This document shows positions 1 to 8,487 of a stretch of DNA of 64,000 bases, piece by piece. Under the pieces are notes generated by a model. That model was not told the origin of the DNA. It saw nothing but the letters and a program-made list of their open reading frames with translations, and ran no database searches. The position numbers were made by a program, and so were the translations under genes. Source of the DNA: Bacillus aerolatus (GTDB lineage: Bacteria; Bacillota; Bacilli; Bacillales; Domibacillaceae); contig NZ_WEIO01000009.1 in assembly GCF_009183655.1 (NCBI RefSeq), forward strand, positions 124,001 to 188,000, in the 5' to 3' direction. Every line of letters begins with the position of its first letter. The stretch's first letter is position 1.

Positions 1-454
1 TTTGGAATAATACTCCGCCGGAAACCATGCCTGACGACACATAAAATGTAAAGAAAATTAAAATGACGAAAGCTGAAATGAGACGGAGTATTTTTGATTT
101 GTCGTTAAAGCGGTTTTCCAAATATCCTGGAATTGTAATAGAGTCGTTGGCGACTTCCGTGTACGTGCGCAGTCTCGGTGCTACATACAGCCAATTGGCC
201 CAGGCGCCGAGTGTTAAACCGATGACAATCCATGAAGAGCTAAGACCTGTCGCAAACATCGCACCCGGCAGTCCCATGAGGAGCCAGCCGCTCATATCCG
301 ATGCGCCGGCGCTCAATGCAGTAACAGCAGGCCCTAACCCGCGGCCGCCAAGCATGTAATCTGATAGATTTGACGTTCTTTTATATGCGTAATAGCCAAT
401 TAAAAGCATACCAGCCATGTACACGGTTACAGAGATAAGTAATGAGTAATCCAT
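1..454 (-). CDS. putP: Sodium/proline symporter PutP, partial (3' part outside the window)
   Basis: The reverse strand from 454 reads an open frame running off the left edge; about 151 residues are visible. It starts [17 protein letters not shown] and contains a [23 protein letters not shown] segment split over the first sodium:solute symporter helices, typical of PutP, which imports proline with Na+. The start is set by GGAGC seven bases upstream of ATG. It follows the P5C dehydrogenase on the same strand, so it probably belongs to a proline-use operon whose first gene (proline dehydrogenase) is broken. A hairpin repeat separates it from putC. The family (Na+/solute symporter) is certain; proline as substrate is inferred from similarity and context. 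Confidence 0.9.
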   Translation of the reverse strand, partial: MDYSLLISVTVYMAGMLLIGYYAYKRTSNLSDYMLGGRGLGPAVTALSAGASDMSGWLLMGLPGAMFATGLSSSWIVIGLTLGAWANWLYVAPRLRTYTEVANDSITIPGYLENRFNDKSKILRLISAFVILIFFTFYVSSGMVSGGVLFQ

Positions 455-537
455 AAATGCTCCTTTCTTGGCGGAAAAGTAAAAAGAAATGGGCTTATTC
501 AACTTCTATGAATATTTAGATAAAATTATTCAATTAA

Positions 538-662
538 AAGGCTGTCCCAAAAGCAAAGTTCCATGCATCTCCACCAACTAAATAGTATATAGTATAAAGC
601 ATTTGATTAAAATACTATATTTTAAGATGGGGAGAAGGGGAAGGAACTAATGGGACAGCCTC
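538..662. repeat. Hairpin-forming repeat with 11-bp inverted ends between putC and putP
   Basis: AGGCTGTCCCA at 539 is matched by its inverted copy TGGGACAGCCT at 651. Further in, AAGTTCC pairs with GGAACT, and an AT-rich core (AAATAGTATA / TACTATATTT) can extend the fold, so the whole 125 bp can form one long stem. The left end (GGCTGTCCCA followed by AAGCAAAG) recurs at 17782. No coding potential is visible, and no direct target duplication was found at the flanks. It may be a small non-autonomous mobile element, or an elaborate terminator of putC. Confidence 0.6.
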
Positions 663-671
663 CTATGTGCA

Positions 672-2213
672 TTAAAACGTTTCAGACGTTGTTTTTGCCT
701 GCATGTGCAGCTGCAAGTAATCCGGGCCGCCCGCTTTGGAATCTGTTCCGGACATGTTGAAGCCGCCGAATGGCTGGTAGCCGACAATGGCTCCTGTGCA
801 GCCGCGGTTGAAGTACAAGTTGCCGACATGGAAGTCTTCGCGCGCTTTTTCCATGTTCAGGCGGTTTGTTGTGATGACCGCTCCTGTTAAGCCGTATTCA
901 GTGTTGTTGGCGATCTCTAATGCGTGGTCAAAGTCTTGCGCTTTCGCAAACGCGACAACCGGACCAAAAATTTCTTCCTGCATTAAGCGTGCTTGTGGAT
1001 CTACGTCAGCGATGATTGTCGGCTGGACAAAGTAGCCTGTTTCGCTGTCGCCCGTGCCGCCTGTCAATACGCGGCCTTCTTCTTTGCCGATGTCCACGTA
1101 GCTCATAACTTTATCAAAGGCTGCCTGGTCAATGACCGGTCCCATAAAGTGGTTGTCAATCGGGTTGCCGACAGTCAGTTCTTTCGTCAGTTCCACGGCG
1201 CGGTTTACTACTTGATCGTACACTTCTTCAACGATGACCGCACGGGAGCACGCCGAGCACTTTTGGCCGGAGAAGCCGAACGCGGATTTCACGATCGATT
1301 GCGCCGCCAGTTCCAGATTTGCTTCTTTGTCGACGACGATTGTGTCTTTGCCGCCCATTTCTGCGATGACGCGCTTCAGCCAAATTTGGCCTTCGTTCAG
1401 CTTGGATGCGCGCTCATAAATGCGCAGGCCGACGTCACGGGAACCAGTGAACGAAATAAAGCGTGTTTTCGGATGGTCAACGAGGTAGTCGCCCACTTCT
1501 GCGCCGCTGCCTGGCACGAAGTTCAAGGCACCTGCCGGAAGGCCCGCCTCTTCCATGACTTCCGCAAATTTCGCTGCCACAACCGGTGTCGCGGAAGCTG
1601 GTTTTAATAGAACCGTATTTCCAGTGACGATTGCCGCTGCTGTCGTACCTGCCATAATCGCAAACGGAAAGTTCCACGGAGAAATGATGATGCCGACCCC
1701 TAAAGGAATGTAGTCATAGCGATTGAATTCGCCCGGCCGGCTTTCAACCGGCACGCCGCCTTTCATATTCAGCATTTGGCGTGCGTAAAACTCGAGGAAG
1801 TCGATCGCTTCCGCTGTATCCGCATCCGCTTCGTTCCATGGTTTGCCCGCTTCTTTCGTGAGCAGCGCGGAAAACTCGTGCTTGCGGCGGCGGATAATCG
1901 CCGCTGCTTTAAACAACACATCGGCGCGAATATCCGGCTTCACTTTTTTCCACGTGTCAAAGGCAGAGACAGCCGCCTGCATCGCTTGTTCAGCGAGCTT
2001 CTGGTCCGCTTTAGAGACGCGTCCGATCATTTCTTTTTTGTAAGCCGGGTTGTACGAGACAATTTTGTTTTCTGTCGTCACTTTTTCGCCGCCGATGATC
2101 AACGGATAATCCTGGCCAAGGTAACCTTCAACAAGCTGAAGTGCTTCTTCGTATGCTTGTTTATTTTCTGCTTTTGAAAAATCAGTGAACGGTTCGTGTT
2201 TATATGGAATCAT
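672..2213 (-). CDS. putC: 1-pyrroline-5-carboxylate (L-glutamate gamma-semialdehyde) dehydrogenase
   Basis: 513 residues, the usual length of PutC/RocA/PruA. It oxidises glutamate gamma-semialdehyde to glutamate with NAD+, the second step of proline (or arginine) breakdown, in the cytosol. Visible are the [10 protein letters not shown] segment near residue 177, the cofactor loop FTGSRDVG near 255, the general-base Glu285 in AEMGGK and the catalytic Cys319 in SGQKCSA. The start ATG at 2213 follows AAGGAG. It sits 40 bp downstream of a proline dehydrogenase remnant and upstream of putP, which argues for the proline operon copy (putC) rather than the arginine copy (rocA). With the dehydrogenase partner broken, it would need substrate from another source. 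Confidence 0.93.
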   Translation of the reverse strand: MIPYKHEPFTDFSKAENKQAYEEALQLVEGYLGQDYPLIIGGEKVTTENKIVSYNPAYKKEMIGRVSKADQKLAEQAMQAAVSAFDTWKKVKPDIRADVLFKAAAIIRRRKHEFSALLTKEAGKPWNEADADTAEAIDFLEFYARQMLNMKGGVPVESRPGEFNRYDYIPLGVGIIISPWNFPFAIMAGTTAAAIVTGNTVLLKPASATPVVAAKFAEVMEEAGLPAGALNFVPGSGAEVGDYLVDHPKTRFISFTGSRDVGLRIYERASKLNEGQIWLKRVIAEMGGKDTIVVDKEANLELAAQSIVKSAFGFSGQKCSACSRAVIVEEVYDQVVNRAVELTKELTVGNPIDNHFMGPVIDQAAFDKVMSYVDIGKEEGRVLTGGTGDSETGYFVQPTIIADVDPQARLMQEEIFGPVVAFAKAQDFDHALEIANNTEYGLTGAVITTNRLNMEKAREDFHVGNLYFNRGCTGAIVGYQPFGGFNMSGTDSKAGGPDYLQLHMQAKTTSETF

Positions 2214-2255
2214 AGATAACCAATCTCCTTTTTAATCGTTTATTAGCGTGCTAAT

Positions 2256-2665
2256 TTAGCTTTTTACGAAATCAATCGTAACCATAATATTGTATTTTTC
2301 TGCTGTATCTAATATGCTCGTCATATTTTTTACAACGAGAGTCCGGTCGATATCCAGTCCAAGTGAAGTCATTTTCAAAGATACTTGTGAATCAAGCTTT
2401 TCTTTGCTGATCATTTCAATTGTTTGAATACACTCCTCGGTTCTTTCATTCGCTACATCTTCCGAATCAACGAATTTTCCTAAATGGTCAACAGTAACGG
2501 ACAAACCTCTTTCGTTCAATTCTTTAATAAACCGGATAGAGCTTTTGAAATCGGTGCCGCCAATGATTTTTCCGGCCGCGAAATTGTCGCCTTTATTTTT
2601 AGCTATGTTGTTAAGTAAGTTACTTTTTGATAAGAATAAAAAAAGTTACTTGTAACCGCTTCCAT
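2256..2665 (-). pseudogene. putB: Proline dehydrogenase remnant (N-terminal third, frameshifted)
   Basis: An ATG at 2665, nine bases after GGAGGTG, opens M-E-A-V-T-S-N-F-F and then loses frame in a run of seven T (coding strand, 2638-2644). One base forward, the frame continues as LFLFLSKSNLLNNIAKNKG, AAGKIIGG, GLSVTVDHLG, RTEECIQTIE and VSLKMTSLGLDID, a very good match to the first ~125 residues of B. subtilis PutB/FadM. After NIMVTID the sequence jumps to FVKS and a stop, where the family has MEDE and some 170 more residues of TIM barrel. So there are two lesions: a one-base loss in a T run and a large 3' deletion. No FAD site or catalytic half remains. Not functional. Confidence 0.88.
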
Positions 2666-2852
2666 TTTTATTTGCACCTCCAAAGAAGTTTTTGATTCCT
2701 CTTAATCTTACAATTTGGCGACGAGTTTTCGCAATGTTCCCACAATGAAATAATCTGTCCTTTCTTTTGTTGCTAAGTGACAATGCGCGGAAAAAAAGCG
2801 GTGAATTACGTAATAAACTAGTTGAAGAAGAATAGAGGGGAAATAAACACTC

Positions 2853-2895
2853 TTTACAATGATTTACAAAACAATAATAAAAAAGAAGATTACAC
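2853..2895 (+). promoter_or_regulatory. Possible PhoP-box-like repeats upstream of phoX
   Basis: TTTACA occurs at 2853 and again at 2863, with a third TTACAC at 2890, about 65-110 bp upstream of the phosphatase start. PhoP boxes in Bacillus are TT(A/T/C)ACA-like hexamers repeated about 11 bp apart. The 10-bp step fits only loosely and the third copy is out of step. Suggestive because the gene encodes a phosphatase, but AT-rich DNA yields such hits by chance. Confidence 0.3.
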
Positions 2896-2959
2896 TTAAT
2901 ATTCTTTTTCTATTATGAAGTTGGCAAGTTTAGTAGATAAAAATGAGAGGTGGAGCAAG

Positions 2960-4606
2960 ATGGGGGAAGAATTAAATCGCAGAAAGTTTTTAACTTACGT
3001 AGGAACAGGAGTTACAGCTTTAACGGTGGCTTCCACAGGGTTAGGAGCATTTACACCAACAGTAGAAGCAAAAGGAGCGAAGGCCGCTTCTCATTTATTT
3101 GGGAGAAAGAAAAAGGTTTCGGGATTAAACTTTACACCTATAAAACCAACGGATAAAGATGATCTTGTGTTGCCGCGCGGCTTTAAATATGACGTAGTGG
3201 CCGCTTATGGGGATGTCATCAATAAACAGGGAGATACATTTGGCTATAACAACGACTTTACGATGTTTTTTCCGATGAAAGGCTCGAATGAACGGGGATT
3301 ATTGTGGGTGAATCATGAATATACAAGCGATTTATGGGTGACAGGTCCGAAAAGTAAAGATGGTACATATACGAAAGCTCAAATAGAGAAATTACTTTAT
3401 AACCAGGGCGGTTCCATCATTGAATTGTACCGCGATGAGGAAGGCGTCTGGAAAATGGATACGACATCCCAATTTGCCCGACGAATCACGGGATTGACGC
3501 CGTTTAAATTAACTGGTCCGGCAAGAGGAGCCAAAGCTGTTGGAGGCACAGATGTCGTACAAGGTACCTTTGCCAATTGCTCCGGCGGAAAAACTTTGTG
3601 GAACACAGTATTGTCTGCGGAAGAAAATTATGAATCAACGTCAGAAGCGGCTTCACTTAACGAAACGCATTACGGCTGGATTGTTGAAGTCGATCCATTT
3701 AATACAAGCTTTGCTCCGCGAAAACATACTGCACTGGGCCGCTTTCACCATGAAAACTCGGCAATGGGCCTAACAAATGACGGGCGTGTGGCGGTTTACA
3801 TGGGTGATGACAAGACCGATGCATGTGTATACAAGTTTATCAGTAAAAATAAATACATAAAATCGCGCAAGCAAGCCAACTCCGCTTTGCTTGAAGAAGG
3901 AACGTTGTATGCGGCCAACATGTCGAAAGGTGAATGGGTGGCGCTCACGCTCGATGCTGTCCGGAAAAAAGCGGCAGGTAAGCAAGAGTTGCTTGAGAAA
4001 TTCCAAACGCAGGCAGATGTGCTCGTCCATGCACACGAAGCAGCCATTTTACTCGGAGCGACTCCAACGGATCGCCCGGAAGACGTGGAAATCAGTCCGT
4101 TTGATAAATCTGTTTTTATCGCCCATACGAACAATTCGAAGCATGGAAATATTCATGGGCACATTACTCGTTTCTTAGAAGCGAATGATGATTTAGGCTC
4201 TTTAACGTTCGACTTTGAAATCTTTGCGTGCGGCGGGCGTCAAAGTGGATTCAGTGCACCGGATAATTTAACGTTCGACAGCGGTGGAAATTTGTGGACA
4301 GTAACTGATATTTCTTCAAGCTCTGTTAATAAAGGCGTATTTTCCTCATTTAAAAACAATGGTGTTTTTGTGATTCCTACATCTGGAAAAAACGAGGGAG
4401 ATGCATTCCAGTTTGCTTCTGCTCCTGTGGAAGCGGAATTGACAGGCCCGTGCTTTACCGACGACGAAACGACCTTATTTTTAGCTGTCCAGCACCCGGG
4501 AGAAAACACGGAAGATATTAATAATCCGACAAGCATGTGGCCGCACCGCAAAGGCGACAATCAGCCGCGCCCGTCCGTCGTCGCCATTACAGGCTTTAAA
4601 TATTAG
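2960..4606 (+). CDS. phoX: PhoX-type (DUF839) alkaline phosphatase, Tat-exported
   Basis: From ATG 2960 (after AGGTGGAG) the product has 548 residues; an in-frame ATG at 2915 lacks a ribosome site. The N-terminus NRRKFLT followed by a hydrophobic stretch and STGLGAF is a twin-arginine signal. The mature part carries PhoX/DUF839 blocks: [49 protein letters not shown] and AVQHPGEN, which in the family hold Fe3+ and Ca2+ and the phosphate-ester site. It would release phosphate from organic esters outside the cell. tatA starts 11 bp downstream, mirroring the phoD-tatAd-tatCd arrangement of B. subtilis with a different phosphatase. Exact substrate range cannot be read from sequence. Confidence 0.88.
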   Translation: MGEELNRRKFLTYVGTGVTALTVASTGLGAFTPTVEAKGAKAASHLFGRKKKVSGLNFTPIKPTDKDDLVLPRGFKYDVVAAYGDVINKQGDTFGYNNDFTMFFPMKGSNERGLLWVNHEYTSDLWVTGPKSKDGTYTKAQIEKLLYNQGGSIIELYRDEEGVWKMDTTSQFARRITGLTPFKLTGPARGAKAVGGTDVVQGTFANCSGGKTLWNTVLSAEENYESTSEAASLNETHYGWIVEVDPFNTSFAPRKHTALGRFHHENSAMGLTNDGRVAVYMGDDKTDACVYKFISKNKYIKSRKQANSALLEEGTLYAANMSKGEWVALTLDAVRKKAAGKQELLEKFQTQADVLVHAHEAAILLGATPTDRPEDVEISPFDKSVFIAHTNNSKHGNIHGHITRFLEANDDLGSLTFDFEIFACGGRQSGFSAPDNLTFDSGGNLWTVTDISSSSVNKGVFSSFKNNGVFVIPTSGKNEGDAFQFASAPVEAELTGPCFTDDETTLFLAVQHPGENTEDINNPTSMWPHRKGDNQPRPSVVAITGFKY

Positions 4607-4617
4607 GAGGTAATTTG

Positions 4618-4815
4618 ATGCTGCAAAACATAGGAGTACCAGGGTTAATTTTAATTCTCGTTATCGCTTTGATCATTTTTGGTCCTTCTAAGCTGCCGGA
4701 GATCGGCCGCGCTTTCGGTTCCACATTAAAGGAATTTAAGAAATCAACGCGTGACCTCGTGTCAGAAGAGGAAGAAGAAACGGACAGCAAAAAAGAAAAG
4801 AAACACCTCGCTTAA
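4618..4815 (+). CDS. tatA: Sec-independent protein translocase subunit TatA
   Basis: 65 residues: one N-terminal membrane helix ([16 protein letters not shown]), the hinge [12 protein letters not shown], an amphipathic helix ([15 protein letters not shown]) and a charged tail, the standard TatA layout. TatA oligomers form the passage for folded proteins brought by TatC. ATG 4618 is seven bases after AGGAGG and is preferred to the adjacent in-frame TTG 4615, which would be too close. It is placed directly between its likely cargo (PhoX) and TatC; no separate TatB is expected in Bacillaceae. A hairpin at 4834 separates it from tatC and might reduce read-through, giving more TatA than TatC. Confidence 0.95.
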   Translation: MLQNIGVPGLILILVIALIIFGPSKLPEIGRAFGSTLKEFKKSTRDLVSEEEEETDSKKEKKHLA

Positions 4816-4833
4816 TTAGGCTGAATAACTGAT

Positions 4834-4886
4834 AAGAGGGAATCCCAAAAGTGCCTGGCTCTTTGCTTTTGGGACAACCTCTTTTT
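4834..4886 (+). terminator. Hairpin with U run between tatA and tatC
   Basis: AAGAGGGAATCCCAAAAG is mirrored by CTTTTGGGACAACCTCTTTTT with a loop around TGCCTGGCTCTTT. The right arm ends in a T run, so it can act as a (partial) terminator after tatA. Its core CCCAAAAG/CTTTTGGG links it to the other hairpin repeats of this window. Confidence 0.7.
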
Positions 4887-4910
4887 CATTTCGATTAAAG
4901 GAGGGATACG

Positions 4911-5657
4911 ATGCAAGACCGCAGCATGAAAGCGCTGGAACATTTTGAAGAAATGAGAAAAAGACTGATCATTACGCTGGCCGCTTTCTTATTATTTTTA
5001 TTGTTATCTTTTACGTTTGTTCAGGATATTTATCATTATTTAGTGAAGGATTTGCCGTTTAAGCTGGCGCTGCTCGGACCGGGGGATATTGTTGTCGTTT
5101 ATTTAATGATTGCCGCAGTGGTAGCAGGGGCGGCAGTAATTCCGGTTGCTGCTCATCAGCTTTGGCTGTTTATCAAACCCGCTTTGTCCCAATCAGAAAG
5201 AAAAACCGCACTTGCTTATATACCAGCTTTATTTATTTTATTTTTGGCAGGCATCTCGTTCGGCTACTTTGTTCTGTTTCCACTCGTTTTGTCTTTTCTC
5301 ATGTCGCTGTCCGGGGAAATGTTCCAGACCTTTTTTACAACTGAAAAGTATTTTAAGTTCTTGTTGCATATGACGCTGCCGTTTGGAGTGTTATTTGAAT
5401 TGCCGGTGGTTTTGATGTTTTTGACGAGTCTCGGCTTAATAAACCCTTATAAGCTGCGTGCTTTTAGAAAATATTCGTATTTTGCCTTGATTCTCGTATC
5501 AGTGTTTATTACGCCGCCTGATTTTATATCAGATGTGTTAGTCATTATTCCATTGATCCTGCTGTACGAAGTTAGCGTCAGCCTTGCGAAAGTAGTGTAT
5601 AAAAGAAAAGTGGCTAAGCAGGAGAGGGAAGAAGCGGAATTAAAAGCGACCAGTTAA
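4911..5657 (+). CDS. tatC: Sec-independent protein translocase subunit TatC
   Basis: 248 residues with six predicted membrane helices. The family start LEHFEEMRKRL (here near residue 9), the early FVQDIYHYL region, FIKPALSQSERK and the FELPVV and ITPPDFISD segments are all typical TatC features. TatC recognises the twin-arginine signal and recruits TatA. ATG 4911 follows AAAGGAGG. With tatA and phoX upstream this makes a minimal TatA-TatC export unit next to a Tat substrate. The charged C-terminal tail (KRKVAKQEREEAE) is cytosolic. Confidence 0.95.
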   Translation: MQDRSMKALEHFEEMRKRLIITLAAFLLFLLLSFTFVQDIYHYLVKDLPFKLALLGPGDIVVVYLMIAAVVAGAAVIPVAAHQLWLFIKPALSQSERKTALAYIPALFILFLAGISFGYFVLFPLVLSFLMSLSGEMFQTFFTTEKYFKFLLHMTLPFGVLFELPVVLMFLTSLGLINPYKLRAFRKYSYFALILVSVFITPPDFISDVLVIIPLILLYEVSVSLAKVVYKRKVAKQEREEAELKATS

Positions 5658-5747
5658 TGAAAGAATTCTATGTATACGGCCGGCTTGCAAAGGGAATAGG
5701 AAGAAGAGAGGTGAACGAAAAATCTACATAGAAAAAGAGGCGGCCAG

Positions 5748-6629
5748 ATGAAGCTTGGATATGCTTGTATTAATACCGCTCTGCCTTCGAGATTCAAAAC
5801 GTGCCGTTTGAAAACAATCGAGACAGAAGGCATGAAAAAAGTAAAAGAGCTGGCGGTTCACAATTTAACAGAAGTAATTAATGTGCTGCGCTGGAACGTC
5901 GAGAACAGCATTTTCTTTTTCCGGCTAAGCAGTGAGCTTATTCCTTTTGCGAGCCATCCCATTATGACGTGGGAGTGGGAAAAAGATGCAGATATCGTTG
6001 CCTTGACGAATGAGATCAGGCAAATGCAGAAACGGTACGATTTAAGATTGTCCTTGCATCCGGGGCAGTATACGGTCTTAAATTCTCCTAAAGAGCAAGT
6101 CGTCAATAACTCTGTCGCTGAACTCGTCTATCATCAAAAAATGCTTCGCCTAGTTGGGGGACAGGACATGATTCTTCACGCAGGGGGTGCTTACGGCGAC
6201 AAAAAGGCAGCGAAAGCAAGGTTTGTTCAAGAATACGCTAAGCTGCCGCAGGAAATAAAGAGCGTTTTAAGGGTTGAAAATGATGATAAAACATATACGG
6301 CAATGGATGTGCTTGAGCTTCATGAACAAACGGGGGCGCCAGTCTGCTTCGATATTCATCACGATCGATGCAACTACGAAGAAGGAGCAGATACGGAAGC
6401 TGTCTTAAGACGCGTGTTTCAATCGTGGCCTTCGGGACAAATACCTAAAATGCATATTAGTTCAGGAAGAAATGCTGTTGCTGATCCGGCTCATCATGAT
6501 TATATTCTCGAAGAAGATTTTGCGGACTTTTTACAGAAGCTCAATCACCGTGAGACCGATATTATGTGTGAAGCCAAAATGAAAGAACAGGCTGTGCTGA
6601 GGCTTCAGAAAACATACGTGGATCTTTAA
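5748..6629 (+). CDS. uvsE: UV damage endonuclease UvsE/UvdE
   Basis: 293 residues. It begins KLGYACINTALPSRFKTCR, the signature of UV damage endonucleases, which nick DNA 5' of pyrimidine dimers, 6-4 products and abasic sites as an alternative to UvrABC. The TIM-barrel metal ligands are visible in SLHPGQYTVLNSP, MILHAGGAYGDK, LRVENDD, CFDIHHDRCNY, HISSGR and MCEAKMKE. ATG 5748 is preceded only by a weak GAGGCGG. The gene stands alone, 90 bp after tatC, and ends in its own terminator at 6634. The family occurs in B. subtilis and many spore formers. Confidence 0.93.
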   Translation: MKLGYACINTALPSRFKTCRLKTIETEGMKKVKELAVHNLTEVINVLRWNVENSIFFFRLSSELIPFASHPIMTWEWEKDADIVALTNEIRQMQKRYDLRLSLHPGQYTVLNSPKEQVVNNSVAELVYHQKMLRLVGGQDMILHAGGAYGDKKAAKARFVQEYAKLPQEIKSVLRVENDDKTYTAMDVLELHEQTGAPVCFDIHHDRCNYEEGADTEAVLRRVFQSWPSGQIPKMHISSGRNAVADPAHHDYILEEDFADFLQKLNHRETDIMCEAKMKEQAVLRLQKTYVDL

Positions 6630-6633
6630 TGTG

Positions 6634-6670
6634 AAAATCCCGGACATACAATCTGTGTCCGGGATTTTTT
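6634..6670. terminator. Terminator between uvsE and glnS (convergent)
   Basis: AAAATCCCGGACA is mirrored by TGTCCGGGATTTTTT around a short loop. The T run on the plus strand and the A run on the left arm make it usable from both sides, as expected between two convergent genes. Confidence 0.85.
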
Positions 6671-6673
6671 GCG

Positions 6674-8350
6674 TTATTTTAATTTAAATGAGCTTTTTAA
6701 AGAAACGATGCGGTTAAATACCGGCTTTTCCTTTGTTGAATGGTTCGGATCGACATTGAAATAGCCGTGTCTGAAAAATTGAAACTTATCATGCGGCTTG
6801 ACATCGTCCATATTTGGTTCGATGAAGCCTTGCACGACTTCGAGAGAATTTTTATTGACGTAGTCAAGAAATGTCTTTTCTTCTGTTTCTTCTGCTGTGT
6901 CAGCTTCGGCTTCTTCTTCCGCATTTAAAATCAACGGTTCATATAGTCTGAATTCTGCCGGCAGGGCATGCTTGGCGTCCACCCAATGAATGGTTCCTTT
7001 TACTTTGCGCCCTGTAAAACCGGAGCCGCTTTTCGTTTCCGGATCGTACGTGCAGCGAAGCTCCACAACTTCTCCGTTTTCATCCTTAATGACTTCTTCA
7101 CACTTAATGAAGTAAGCGTGTTTTAAGCGGACTTCATTTCCTGGGAACAGGCGGAAATACTTTTTCGGGGGATTCTCCATAAAGTCGTCTTGTTCGACGT
7201 AAATTTCTCTGGAAAACGGTATTTTTCGCATGCCCATCTCAGGGTTTTCCGGGTTGATTTCAGCATCAAGCCACTCCACCTGATCTTCCGGATAGTTCGT
7301 GATCACAATTTTTAGCGGCTTTAATACACCCATTGTCCGCGGCGCTGTCAGCTTTAAATCTTCTCTGACAAAATGTTCAAGCATCGCTTCATCAACGACA
7401 CCTGATCCTTTCGAGACACCTGTTTCCTTCACGAATTCGCGGATAGCGCCTGGGGTGTACCCTTTTCTTCGCAGTCCGGAGATCGTCGGCAGACGGGGGT
7501 CGTCCCAACCGTCGACAAACTCCTCATCAACGAGCTGCTTTAACTTCCGCTTGCTCATGACTGTGTTCGAAATGTTTAAGCGGCCGAATTCAATTTGCTG
7601 CGGCTTGTGTTCCATTTCGCACTCTTCCACGACCCAGTTATAAAGCGGGCGTTGATCTTCAAATTCCGTCGTACAAAGGGAGTGGGTAATGCCTTCGATG
7701 GCATCTTCGAGCGGATGAGCGAATGCATACATTGGATAGATGCACCACTTATCGCCCGTGTTGTGATGCGCTGCATGAGCGACCCGGTACAAAACAGGAT
7801 CGCGCAAGTTAATGTTTGGAGAAGCCATATCAATTTTTGCGCGAAGCACTTTTTGTCCGTTTTCGAATTCGCCATTTCGCATTCGTTCAAACAAGTCTAA
7901 ATTTTCTTCGATTGTCCGGCCGCGGTACGGGCTTTCTTTTCCAGGTTCCTTCAGCGTCCCGCGGTATTCTCTGATTTCATCTGCTGTTAAATCATCAATG
8001 TACGCCTTGCCTTTTTTAATTAATAAAATCGCCCGGTTATACATCTCTTCAAAGTAGTCAGAAGCAAAACGAAGGTCTTCCCATTCGTAGCCGAGCCATT
8101 TTACGTCTTCTTTAATGGCGTCCACATATTCTTGATCTTCTTTCAGCGGGTTTGTATCATCAAAACGCAAGTTTGTTTTCCCGTTGAAATCGTCTGCTAG
8201 CCCAAAGTTAATGACGATCGATTTTGCGTGTCCGATATGAAGGTAACCATTTGGTTCAGGCGGAAAACGAGTCATGACGTGATCACGTTTTCCGGATTCT
8301 AAGTCTTCTTTAATAATCGTTCTGATAAAGTTTGATGAATTGTGTTCCAA
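6674..8350 (-). CDS. glnS: Glutaminyl-tRNA synthetase
   Basis: 558 residues, full length for bacterial GlnRS. Class I signatures are clear: [15 protein letters not shown] near residue 30-44 (HIGH box) and VMSKRKL near 270 (KMSKS box), with [10 protein letters not shown] and the GlnRS anticodon-binding beta-barrel region ([22 protein letters not shown]) after it. It charges tRNA-Gln directly with glutamine. Most Bacillaceae lack this enzyme and make Gln-tRNA through Glu-tRNA and GatCAB, so the gene was probably gained by transfer. Single gene, convergent with uvsE and divergent from recQ; no T-box leader was recognised upstream. Confidence 0.95.
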   Translation of the reverse strand: MEHNSSNFIRTIIKEDLESGKRDHVMTRFPPEPNGYLHIGHAKSIVINFGLADDFNGKTNLRFDDTNPLKEDQEYVDAIKEDVKWLGYEWEDLRFASDYFEEMYNRAILLIKKGKAYIDDLTADEIREYRGTLKEPGKESPYRGRTIEENLDLFERMRNGEFENGQKVLRAKIDMASPNINLRDPVLYRVAHAAHHNTGDKWCIYPMYAFAHPLEDAIEGITHSLCTTEFEDQRPLYNWVVEECEMEHKPQQIEFGRLNISNTVMSKRKLKQLVDEEFVDGWDDPRLPTISGLRRKGYTPGAIREFVKETGVSKGSGVVDEAMLEHFVREDLKLTAPRTMGVLKPLKIVITNYPEDQVEWLDAEINPENPEMGMRKIPFSREIYVEQDDFMENPPKKYFRLFPGNEVRLKHAYFIKCEEVIKDENGEVVELRCTYDPETKSGSGFTGRKVKGTIHWVDAKHALPAEFRLYEPLILNAEEEAEADTAEETEEKTFLDYVNKNSLEVVQGFIEPNMDDVKPHDKFQFFRHGYFNVDPNHSTKEKPVFNRIVSLKSSFKLK

Positions 8351-8487
8351 ATTGCTACCAGCCTTTCTGTTTTAGCTATAGTTATTTCTCATTATAGTGA
8401 AGTCAACCGCATAAATCCATCATGAAAAGCAGAGGGTAATTGCTTTTGCATGTTATAATTAGAAAAAAGAACGAAGGAAGTGTAAGG

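Noticed and set aside
63-359. 98-residue plus-strand ORF at the left edge
   Set aside because: Antisense to putP, which is clearly the real gene on the other strand.
993-1607. 204-residue plus-strand ORF
   Set aside because: Lies entirely antisense to putC and reads as a mirror of its codons; composition (rich in F, C, H) is that of a shadow frame.
8351-8487. Possible T-box leader for glnS
   Set aside because: The 137-bp gap lacks the T-box sequence and a terminator, and must also hold the recQ promoter.
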